A stretch of 31,781 bases of DNA from GCA-002282575 sp964646525 (GTDB lineage Bacteria; Pseudomonadota; Gammaproteobacteria; Thiomicrospirales; Thiomicrospiraceae): NCBI GenBank assembly GCA_964646525.1, contig CAZYER010000016.1, positions 1-31,781 of the forward strand. The letters are read 5' to 3'. A program made the position numbers and the translations under genes. Shown piece after piece: positions 25,298 through 31,781 of this stretch. Below the pieces are notes generated by a model. That model was not told the DNA's origin. It was given only the letters and a program-made list of their open reading frames with translations, and did not search any database. Every line of letters starts with the position of its first letter. Within the stretch, counting starts at the first letter, position 1.

Positions 25298-25686
25298 AAG
25301 AATTGGTTATTCAAGAGGTTCAGTCGATATTTCACAACCTCCTCGCCCTCTACGCCTTTGGTAGTCGCATCCAAGGTACAGCGAACGCGCAGAGTGATTT
25401 AGATTTGGCTGTATTGGTTGAGGGCTATGCTGATCCTGTGCAATTATTCGATTTAGCCAACCAACTAGCAGATCAGCTTGGTTATGAAGTGGACTTGCTC
25501 GATATGCGTGCCGCTTCCACCGTTATGCAATATCAAATTATGACCACGGGCGAACGCTGGTGGGCAAAAGATGTGCTACAAGTGGGTTTGTTTGAAAGCA
25601 TGGTGCTGAGCGAAAAAACCAATTTAGATGAAGCGCGAGCGCCTTTGTTAGCCGATATTCAGGCGAGGGGTAATGTGTATGGTTGA
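25258..25686 (+). CDS. mntA: MntA-type nucleotidyltransferase antitoxin
   Basis: A 142-residue minimal nucleotidyltransferase. The pol-beta signature is FGSRIQG followed by SDLDLAVLV, which supplies the GS and D-x-D metal residues, and a third acidic residue is in YEVDLLDM. In the HepT/MntA (type VII) system this enzyme transfers AMP to a tyrosine of HepT to silence it. The gene overlaps hepT by 8 bases. I use ATG 25258 from the ribosome binding site; ATG 25288 (MPIKELVIQ) would give 132 residues and might be the ancestral start, because the first ten residues lie within the toxin-remnant overlap. Confidence 0.85.
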   Translation: MSNHQLVEPFMPIKELVIQEVQSIFHNLLALYAFGSRIQGTANAQSDLDLAVLVEGYADPVQLFDLANQLADQLGYEVDLLDMRAASTVMQYQIMTTGERWWAKDVLQVGLFESMVLSEKTNLDEARAPLLADIQARGNVYG

Positions 25687-26098
25687 TGATGTTCTGATGA
25701 ACAAAGCGGCAAGTATTGAGCGTTGCGTGCGTCGTGCCCGTGAAGAATACGATAAAGATGCGGATACTTTTGCGACTGATTTTACCCGTCAAGATGCGGC
25801 AATTTTGAATATCCAGCGTGCTTGTGAGGCGGCTTTGGATATGGGACAACATTTGGTGCGTCGTGAAAAACTGGGTGTGCCACAAAGTGCGCGCGATGTA
25901 TTTACCCTATTAGCGCAATCAGGCTGGATTGAGCCAGCACTTGCTGACGATCTAAAGCGAATGGTGGGTTTTCGTAATATCGCTGTGCATGATTATCAAG
26001 CCATGCAGTTGCCGATTACCGTTCGAATTATCACTTTTCATCTGGATGAGTTTTTGCGTTATAGCCAAGCATTACTCAAGCAAGATGTAACGCGTTAA
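25679..26098 (+). CDS. hepT: HepT-type HEPN ribonuclease toxin
   Basis: A 139-residue all-helical HEPN protein. The catalytic R-x4-H-x-Y motif is present as RNIAVHDY (R99, H104, Y106), where Y106 corresponds to the tyrosine modified by MntA. HepT toxins cut RNA, and in the studied Shewanella system tRNA is a target. The start at ATG 25679 has GAGGGG 8 bases upstream; ATG 25673 lies too close to that site. The gene is translationally coupled with mntA by overlap. All key residues look intact, so the pair is probably functional. Confidence 0.88.
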   Translation: MVDDVLMNKAASIERCVRRAREEYDKDADTFATDFTRQDAAILNIQRACEAALDMGQHLVRREKLGVPQSARDVFTLLAQSGWIEPALADDLKRMVGFRNIAVHDYQAMQLPITVRIITFHLDEFLRYSQALLKQDVTR

Positions 26099-26099
26099 T

Positions 26100-26417
26100 A
26101 TGCCTACCCCTTTCCAACAAGCCTGTTATGATTTGCTGGTGCAAGTTCCTGCTGGTTACGTTACCACCTATGCCGATATTGCCCATGCTTTGGGTAGCAA
26201 AGCTTATCGTGCCGTCGGTACAGCGATGAATAAAAATCCTAATCCTGTTGTGGTGCCTTGTCATCGTGTGGTGAATGCCGATGGTCGAATCGGTAACTAT
26301 GCCTTTGGTGGTGAGCGTAAGCAAAGATTATTAGCGCAGGAAGGTCTGGTGATTGTCGATGGCAGGGTACAAGATTTTGAGCAGGTAAGGTTTTTCTTTG
26401 AATCAACAGCTTGTTAA
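26100..26417 (+). CDS. Short MGMT-family alkyltransferase
   Basis: A 105-residue protein made only of the DNA-binding domain of O6-alkylguanine-DNA alkyltransferases. The active motif is intact: PCHRVV with acceptor Cys54, preceded by the YRAVGTAMNKNP helix. Alkyltransferase-like (Atl) proteins of this length normally have Trp in place of Cys, so this one sits between true methyltransferases and Atl proteins in type. It may remove alkyl groups or flag lesions. It begins 1 base after the hepT stop, in an operon with the toxin-antitoxin pair, an unusual position for a repair gene. Confidence 0.85.
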   Translation: MPTPFQQACYDLLVQVPAGYVTTYADIAHALGSKAYRAVGTAMNKNPNPVVVPCHRVVNADGRIGNYAFGGERKQRLLAQEGLVIVDGRVQDFEQVRFFFESTAC

Positions 26418-26463
26418 AAAATGTAGTACAATTCTGTCATACGGTTTTTTATGAGGGCTTGTC

Positions 26464-26718
26464 ATGATTAGTGTTCGTTTGCCTGATGGCTTGGAGCAGC
26501 AACTGATTCAATTTGCTAATCAAACGCATCAAAGCAAGACCGATGTCGTTAGAATGGCATTGTCGCGCCTGTTTGAAGCAGAAAAACCGGCAACAGAGAC
26601 AGAAGGACAGCGTGTGCTGCGCCTTCTTTCACAAAATGGATTGCTGGATTCAATGAATGCACCTGATAATTTATCGGTCAATTATAAGTCAGAGTTAGAC
26701 TGGAGCCATAAGGCATGA
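26464..26718 (+). CDS. vapB: Ribbon-helix-helix antitoxin of VapBC pair
   Basis: An 84-residue protein. The N-terminal RHH/CopG fold is MISVRLPDGLEQQLIQFA, then THQSKTDVVRMALSRLFE, for DNA binding and autorepression. The C-terminal tail (about 50-84, acidic and flexible) would wrap the toxin. The stop overlaps the VapC start by 4 bases (ATGA). GAGGG lies 6 bases before the ATG. A TACAAT element at 26427-26432 could be the -10 box of an autoregulated promoter, but the -35 is weak. Confidence 0.82.
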   Translation: MISVRLPDGLEQQLIQFANQTHQSKTDVVRMALSRLFEAEKPATETEGQRVLRLLSQNGLLDSMNAPDNLSVNYKSELDWSHKA

Positions 26719-27137
26719 TTATTGTCGACACGGGCTTTTGGGTTGCGTTATTTAGTCCGAATGATCAGTATCATTCAGTAGCGACAGGCTACTTAGGTCA
26801 GTTAAATGAGCCACTCATCACAACCTATCCTGTGCTAACTGAAACCTGTCACTTATTATTAAAGCGTGCGAGTCATAAACATGTCATTGGTTTTATGAAC
26901 AGTTATGTGCAAGGTGCTTTTCATTTGTATCATCTTGATCAACCGGCACATAGCAAACGAATGGTTCAGGCGATGGAAAAATATGCTGACTTGCCGATGG
27001 ATTTAGCCGATGCTTCTTTGGTTGTTCTTGCTGAACACTTGGGACATGGACGCATTTTAACAACCGATCAGCGCGATTTTCATGCTTATCGCTGGAAGTC
27101 GCAACACCCGTTTCAAAATTTACTCTTTCAAGGTTAA
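26715..27137 (+). CDS. vapC: PIN-domain ribonuclease toxin of VapBC pair
   Basis: A 140-residue PIN protein. The acidic metal-binding set is visible: D5 in VDTGFW, E43 in TETCHLL, D96 and D99 in MDLADAS, and D118 in TTDQRDF. VapC toxins cleave tRNA or rRNA when VapB is degraded. The start overlaps the antitoxin stop, so the two are made together. The stop is 4 bases before the malic enzyme start codon, which suggests possible read-through into that core gene. No internal damage is visible. Confidence 0.88.
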   Translation: MIIVDTGFWVALFSPNDQYHSVATGYLGQLNEPLITTYPVLTETCHLLLKRASHKHVIGFMNSYVQGAFHLYHLDQPAHSKRMVQAMEKYADLPMDLADASLVVLAEHLGHGRILTTDQRDFHAYRWKSQHPFQNLLFQG

Positions 27138-27141
27138 CCTT

Positions 27142-28485
27142 ATGAACTGGAACAAATTAATGAACGTCGCTAAAGACGTGTTAGAAAATGGCTTGCTAGA
27201 TCAGCCAGAAGCTCAACAAGCTCAGGCGCAACCTAAGCCAGTGCCTTCATCGGCTGTGCCAGGCACAACGGGCGATTTAAAAACAGACGCTTTGAACTAT
27301 CACCAATACCCAACACCTGGTAAGCTCTCGATTGAGTTAAGCAAACCTGCTGAAACGGCACGAGATTTAACCCTAGCCTACAGCCCAGGTGTGGCAGAAC
27401 CAGTGAAAGCGATTGCTGCAACCCCCAGTGATGCTTACAAATACACCATGAAAGGCAATTTGGTGGCGGTGATTTCTAACGGCACGGCTATTTTAGGTTT
27501 AGGCAACTTGGGGGCTTTGGCATCTAAACCCGTGATGGAAGGTAAGGCGCTATTGTTCAAGCGCTTTGCGGGCATCGACTCAATTGATATTGAAGTCGAT
27601 TGTACCGATACGGAAGAGCTGATTCGCACCATTGCTAATATTGCACCGACTTTTGGCGGCATTAACTTGGAAGATATTGCGTCACCACAATGTTTTGAAG
27701 TGGAAAACCGCTTAAAAGCCATGCTGGATATTCCCGTGTTCCACGACGACCAACATGGTACCGCGATTGTGTTGGCAGCTGGCTTAACCAATGCCTTACG
27801 CATCGCTAACAAGCGTTTAGAAGACGCTAAGATTGTGCTGGTTGGTGCAGGTGCAGCGGGTACGGCATCGCTCAATTTATTGTTAGACTTGGGTGCTCAA
27901 AAGGCTAATATTCTGGTGGTGGATAAGGTGGGCGTACTGCATACTGGCATGACCGACTTAGCACCTCACATGGCGCAATTCGCCGCCGATACCAGCGCAC
28001 GCACCTTAGCCGATGCTTTGGTAGGAGCAGATGTATTTATTGGCTTGTCGGCACCGAATTTATTGACGCCTGAAATGTTGGCGAGCATGGCCAGTACGCC
28101 TGTGGTGTTTGCGATGGCCAATCCTGACCCAGAAATTCAGCCAGCTTTAGCTAAGTCGGTGCGTAGCGATGTCATTATGGCGACAGGTCGGAGCGACTAC
28201 CCTAATCAAGTCAATAATGTATTGTGTTTCCCTTACTTGTTCCGTGGTGCGCTAGATGCACGTAGTAAAGAAATTAATACTGCCATGAAGTTGGCGGCAG
28301 TGGATGCCATTGCCAGTTTAGCGCATGAACCCGTTCCTGCTGAAGTGTTGGCAGCGAATAATCTGCAAAGCCTAACGTTTGGTGCCGATTATATTTTACC
28401 CAAGGCTAACGATCTGCGCTTGCGTGAACGTGTATCGCGTGCTGTTTATCAAGCAGCGGTAGATTCGGGAGTGGCGCGTTGCTAG
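27142..28485 (+). CDS. Malic enzyme, short (no phosphotransacetylase domain)
   Basis: A 447-residue enzyme that decarboxylates malate to pyruvate with NAD(P)+. Core landmarks are AYSPGVAEPV (79-88), GNGTAILGLGNLG-type substrate strand (here SNGTAILGLGNLGA), FHDDQHGTAIV with metal residues and the Rossmann VGAGAAGTAS. It lacks the C-terminal phosphotransacetylase-like domain of MaeB (about 760 residues). The first 50 residues form an unusual extension rich in Q, A and P (about residues 20-42), probably flexible. Start ATG 27142 has AAGG 8 bases upstream; the open frame continues 20 codons further but without support. RluE follows after 3 bases. NADP versus NAD preference cannot be read. Confidence 0.9.
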   Translation: MNWNKLMNVAKDVLENGLLDQPEAQQAQAQPKPVPSSAVPGTTGDLKTDALNYHQYPTPGKLSIELSKPAETARDLTLAYSPGVAEPVKAIAATPSDAYKYTMKGNLVAVISNGTAILGLGNLGALASKPVMEGKALLFKRFAGIDSIDIEVDCTDTEELIRTIANIAPTFGGINLEDIASPQCFEVENRLKAMLDIPVFHDDQHGTAIVLAAGLTNALRIANKRLEDAKIVLVGAGAAGTASLNLLLDLGAQKANILVVDKVGVLHTGMTDLAPHMAQFAADTSARTLADALVGADVFIGLSAPNLLTPEMLASMASTPVVFAMANPDPEIQPALAKSVRSDVIMATGRSDYPNQVNNVLCFPYLFRGALDARSKEINTAMKLAAVDAIASLAHEPVPAEVLAANNLQSLTFGADYILPKANDLRLRERVSRAVYQAAVDSGVARC

Positions 28486-28488
28486 ACT

Positions 28489-29034
28489 ATGCTGATTGCC
28501 TTTAATAAGCCTTTTCAGGTGATGAGTCAATTCTCGCCTGAGGGGGATAAATCAACGCTGAAAGATTTTATCGACATCCCTCGTGTCTATCCCGCTGGTC
28601 GGTTGGATTATGACAGCGAGGGATTGTTGTTATTAACCGATGATGGTCGATTACAAGCGCGTATTAGTGATCCTCAGCACAAACTGCCTAAAACCTATTG
28701 GGTACAAGTGGAAGGTGAAATCACGTCTGAAGCCATTCAAGCCTTGTGTAAGGGCGTGCTATTGAAAGACGGCATGACCAAGCCTGCACAAGCAATCGCT
28801 ATGGCAGAACCAGTTCATTTATGGCCACGTAATCCTCCTGTACGTTATCGAGCCGCTATTCCGACCAGTTGGCTGAGTCTGACCATTCGTGAAGGGCGTA
28901 ATCGACAAGTAAGGCGTATGACAGCGGCTGTGGGTTTTCCTACGCTGCGCTTAATTCGTTATGCAGTGGGTAAGTTAACCTTAGATGGCTTGCCAATAGG
29001 TGGTTTGCGAGAGGTGGCGTTAACAGAGCTTTAA
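28489..29034 (+). CDS. rluE: RluE-like 23S rRNA pseudouridine synthase
   Basis: A 181-residue RsuA/RluB/RluE-type enzyme. The catalytic motif is AGRLDYDSEGLLLLTDDG with Asp40, followed by KTYWVQVEGE and, near the end, REGRNRQVRRMTAAVGFPTLRL. No S4 domain precedes the catalytic domain, which fits RluE (23S U2457) rather than RsuA or RluB. The ATG lies 3 bases after the malic enzyme stop, so the two are probably co-transcribed. A hairpin terminator follows 45 bases after the stop. Confidence 0.9.
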   Translation: MLIAFNKPFQVMSQFSPEGDKSTLKDFIDIPRVYPAGRLDYDSEGLLLLTDDGRLQARISDPQHKLPKTYWVQVEGEITSEAIQALCKGVLLKDGMTKPAQAIAMAEPVHLWPRNPPVRYRAAIPTSWLSLTIREGRNRQVRRMTAAVGFPTLRLIRYAVGKLTLDGLPIGGLREVALTEL

Positions 29035-29078
29035 ACAGTGCAGGACTAAGCTATTTTGTTAAGGTTGTACAAATAAGA

Positions 29079-29100
29079 AGCCCAGCAATCTAGCTGGGCT
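29079..29100. terminator. Bidirectional hairpin terminator
   Basis: AGCCCAGC and GCTGGGCT pair around a 6-base loop, with T/A-rich sequence on both sides. It lies between the convergent rluE and chemoreceptor genes. Confidence 0.7.
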
Positions 29101-29136
29101 GACTATTTAAGCCGATGTGAATGTTATCGACGAGAA

Positions 29137-31758
29137 CTAGAATTCATTCCATTCGTCTGAGGCTTTGGGCGCTGGCAAAGCTTTGCTATTGGGCGCTGAT
29201 AACGCGGTTTGGTTGCGTGCTTTTGCTTGAGCCACTTTACTGGTGAACTCAGGCGTTGAGTGACGACCTGCTTGTTGTTCTAGCTGAGTTAATAGCCCAA
29301 CCACTTCTTTGGAAAGCTGATCAATTTCAATGAGTAGCACATCTGCGCTGTAGTAATTTTTATCCAGTGCTGCTTGGCACGCCTTGGCGACCACTTGGTG
29401 AAATTTGGCGTGTTTTTCATCAAGCTGTTGCATAACTGGTGTGCCGTCAAATTTTCTGCCTTCGTTATTGCGCCATTTACCTAGGCCGCAAATGTTATGG
29501 TTGGCGATATCGGTCAAATTAACGTTAGTATCTTTACCACTTATGATATTCGCTACTCGTATTTTCCAATTTAAGTGGGCTTGTTTCATATCCGCTAAAG
29601 CAGAACGCCCCTGTTTGGCGATTTGCTTGGCTTCATTCGTCAGTTGGAAACTGGCTATCAGTTGATTTAATTCCGACATGCTTTGTGCCACATTTTCTGT
29701 GCTGGCGCTAATTTCTTCAACTAATGCCGCACTCTGTTGGCTAACACCGTCCATGTCGCCCATGGCTTGGTTAACTTGTTGGATAGCACGTTGCTGCTCA
29801 TTGCTGGCATCGGTAACCTGGCTAATAATGGTATTAACTTGTTCAACGGCGTTTTTGATATCACTCAGGGCAACGCTGGCTTCTTGAGCCCTGCTAGAGC
29901 CCGTGTGAATTTGCGCAACACTCGTTTCAATGAGCGCCTTAATATCTTTTGCAGCTTCGGCCGATTTACCAGCTAGCGTACGGACTTCACTGGCTACAAC
30001 AGCAAAACCTCGACCATGCTCACCCGCACGAGCCGCTTCCACAGCTGCATTTAACGCGAGTAGATTGGTCTGGAAGGCAATCGAGTCGATAATGCCAACA
30101 ATATTGGCAATTTTATTTCCCGATGTTTCTACTGCTTGCATGGCTTCTAAGGTTTTATCCATCACTTTTGCGCCTGCCACTACCTGATGTGCCACCTGAT
30201 TCGTTACCATATTGGCTTGTTGGATAGAGGCAAGGTTTTCTTCGACACTAGAAAGTAACTCTGTTGTCGCGGCAGAGGTTTGCTCAATAGCCGCTGCTTG
30301 GGTTTGCACTTTTCTTGAAAATTCTTCCATGCCTTGTGCCAGTTCGCTCATAGAGTCGTTAACTGACTTGGCAGTAAATTGAATCTGACCCACCATTTCA
30401 TTTAGGTTGCGCAAGGCGGTGTTGATGGCGGTTTGTGTCATGGCATAGCTGCCTTGATAGTCACCGTCTAGTTGACCATTAAGGCGATTAAAGGCCATTT
30501 CACCAATGTTAAAAATGGTTTTGGCCATAAAATCCTGCAAACCAGCTAATAGCTGATTAATACCTTTGCCTGTTGTTAGGTAAAAATCGGCTAGGCTACT
30601 AGTATCGATACGATTACTGATAACACCTGCACCAGCCTCGGCAATGATGTTATTTAACGAGTGACGCACTAAGCTTTCACTTGTTTGATCAATCCATTCG
30701 ACCACATAGCCTAATTTATTGCCGTTGCTAATGATGGGTGTAATGGATAAAGACATTACGAGTCTTGCTTTATTTAGCTTAAGCACCCCAGACCAAGTAC
30801 TACTAAGTGCCGATACCATAGCACGCTGATGAGCAGGATTCTGATGGAAAATATCCATACTAGAACCGACCACGCTATCGGCTTTAAACTGAGGAAGTTC
30901 TTGTTGCAGGCGTTGTTCGTTGACCTTGAACATTTGTGCGAGCGACTGATTGATGCTAATGATAGTGAAATTGGCATCTGCCACCATTAAATTCGTAGTG
31001 GCAGCATTCATGGCAGTGGTCAGTACAGCACTCTCTCGCGCTGCATCAAAGGCCTCGCTGGCATTTTGTCCGATGCGTGTACGAATGAGATTGAGTGCAT
31101 TGGTCCAGGCGTCATTGCCAGGGATGGGGTTGCGAAACAAACCGTTACCAAGGTCGTTAAGCGCTTTGCTTTGTTGCTCATTCGGACGTGATAAGGATAT
31201 GGTGCGCCAGATAATTGTTCCTAGTCCAGCGGCGGCAAGCAGGGTGGCTGAAATATCTAAAACCAAATTAGCAGTTATGTATGGGGTGATTAACCCAATT
31301 GTTGAAGCAGCGATACCCGCAAGCGTCCAGCGATCAAACTGTGGCTTGGGTGTCCAAGGCATTTTAGTTTGACCGTTACGAATTTCGGTATAGAGGCGTT
31401 CTCCTAAGGCTTTCTGTTCAGCCGTAGCGGGATAACGTACGGATACATAGCCCGATATTTGGTCGTTCGTATAAATGGGGCTTGCATTAGCAGCGACCCA
31501 GTAATGACGACCATCTTTTCGTAGGTTTTTCACTAGACCAAACCAAGGACGACCTGCTTCGATGGTGTCCCATAGGTCTTTAAAAGCTTCTTTGGGCATA
31601 TCGGGATGACGCAAAATGCTATGAGGTTTGCCCATTACCTCGGCTTCTGTGTAGCCTGATGCTTCAATAAAGCCTTTATTACACCTAATAATGTCGCCTT
31701 GTAGGTTGGCGGTAGATAAGATGACCGTATCTGGCGGTAAAATGTATTCCTGCGACAT
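29137..31758 (-). CDS. PAS-CZB methyl-accepting chemotaxis protein with CheR pentapeptide
   Basis: An 873-residue chemoreceptor. A PAS domain at about 10-110 (GYTEAEVMGKPHSILRHPDMP) is Aer-like. Two hydrophobic segments between 145 and 187 anchor it in the membrane without a periplasmic sensor. A second PAS lies at about 250-370. The signalling domain has the hairpin tip AFQTNLLALNAAVEAARAGEHGRG. After it comes a CZB zinc-binding domain with CGLGKW and surrounding histidines. The final residues are EWNEF, matching the xWxxF pentapeptide that tethers CheR and CheB. It probably reports redox, oxygen or hypochlorite/zinc status from inside the cell. AAGGG precedes the ATG by several bases. Confidence 0.92.
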   Translation of the reverse strand: MSQEYILPPDTVILSTANLQGDIIRCNKGFIEASGYTEAEVMGKPHSILRHPDMPKEAFKDLWDTIEAGRPWFGLVKNLRKDGRHYWVAANASPIYTNDQISGYVSVRYPATAEQKALGERLYTEIRNGQTKMPWTPKPQFDRWTLAGIAASTIGLITPYITANLVLDISATLLAAAGLGTIIWRTISLSRPNEQQSKALNDLGNGLFRNPIPGNDAWTNALNLIRTRIGQNASEAFDAARESAVLTTAMNAATTNLMVADANFTIISINQSLAQMFKVNEQRLQQELPQFKADSVVGSSMDIFHQNPAHQRAMVSALSSTWSGVLKLNKARLVMSLSITPIISNGNKLGYVVEWIDQTSESLVRHSLNNIIAEAGAGVISNRIDTSSLADFYLTTGKGINQLLAGLQDFMAKTIFNIGEMAFNRLNGQLDGDYQGSYAMTQTAINTALRNLNEMVGQIQFTAKSVNDSMSELAQGMEEFSRKVQTQAAAIEQTSAATTELLSSVEENLASIQQANMVTNQVAHQVVAGAKVMDKTLEAMQAVETSGNKIANIVGIIDSIAFQTNLLALNAAVEAARAGEHGRGFAVVASEVRTLAGKSAEAAKDIKALIETSVAQIHTGSSRAQEASVALSDIKNAVEQVNTIISQVTDASNEQQRAIQQVNQAMGDMDGVSQQSAALVEEISASTENVAQSMSELNQLIASFQLTNEAKQIAKQGRSALADMKQAHLNWKIRVANIISGKDTNVNLTDIANHNICGLGKWRNNEGRKFDGTPVMQQLDEKHAKFHQVVAKACQAALDKNYYSADVLLIEIDQLSKEVVGLLTQLEQQAGRHSTPEFTSKVAQAKARNQTALSAPNSKALPAPKASDEWNEF

Positions 31759-31781
31759 GGCTAGCCCTTTGCTAAATGATT

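Noticed and set aside
1..31781. CRISPR arrays, tRNA or rRNA genes, complete insertion sequences
   Set aside because: No regularly spaced direct repeats, cloverleaf-like segments, rRNA stretches or transposase-like proteins were seen on either strand.

Overview
The window looks like a chromosomal segment from a gammaproteobacterium, or possibly a related betaproteobacterium. Codon use is moderate in GC. The evidence is a System II cytochrome c assembly operon (ResB/CcsA) divergent from engB, Pseudomonas-length gltB/gltD, a RluE-type pseudouridine synthase and a PAS/CZB chemoreceptor. This placement is inferred from protein resemblance and gene order, not from any search. No tRNA, rRNA, CRISPR array or complete insertion sequence is visible.

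Layout: the left edge holds the end of a rhodanese gene (+), a shared terminator and a convergent bicupin gene (-). Next comes a tightly coupled minus-strand operon, resB-ccsA-dsbA-acetolactate synthase, with a strong promoter near 7.1 kb. engB runs the other way. A plus-strand run from 7.85 to 12.6 kb carries a TviB-type UDP-sugar dehydrogenase, a SlyD-type isomerase, a UDP-glucuronate epimerase, a hexose-6-phosphate mutarotase-like protein and a parvulin. This is a nucleotide-sugar and envelope-folding group without glycosyltransferases nearby. An HDOD gene (-) at 12.7-13.7 kb follows a decayed GGDEF gene. gltB and gltD (14.2-20.1 kb) form the ammonium-assimilating glutamate synthase.

From 20.2 to 27.1 kb lies an accessory defence and toxin-antitoxin cluster: a type III restriction-like Res subunit, a small DUF2281/antitoxin-like ORF, its Mod methyltransferase (interrupted by a 100-N assembly gap), an antitoxin with a truncated MazF/PemK toxin, a MntA/HepT pair, a small alkyltransferase and a VapBC pair. 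The most notable feature is a REP-like G-rich insert near the start of mod. It keeps the frame but introduces two G7 runs, which makes mod a candidate for phase variation.

The right end returns to core genes: a short malic enzyme, a RluE-like pseudouridine synthase and, on the minus strand, a chemoreceptor with PAS, signalling and CZB domains and a terminal CheR-type pentapeptide.
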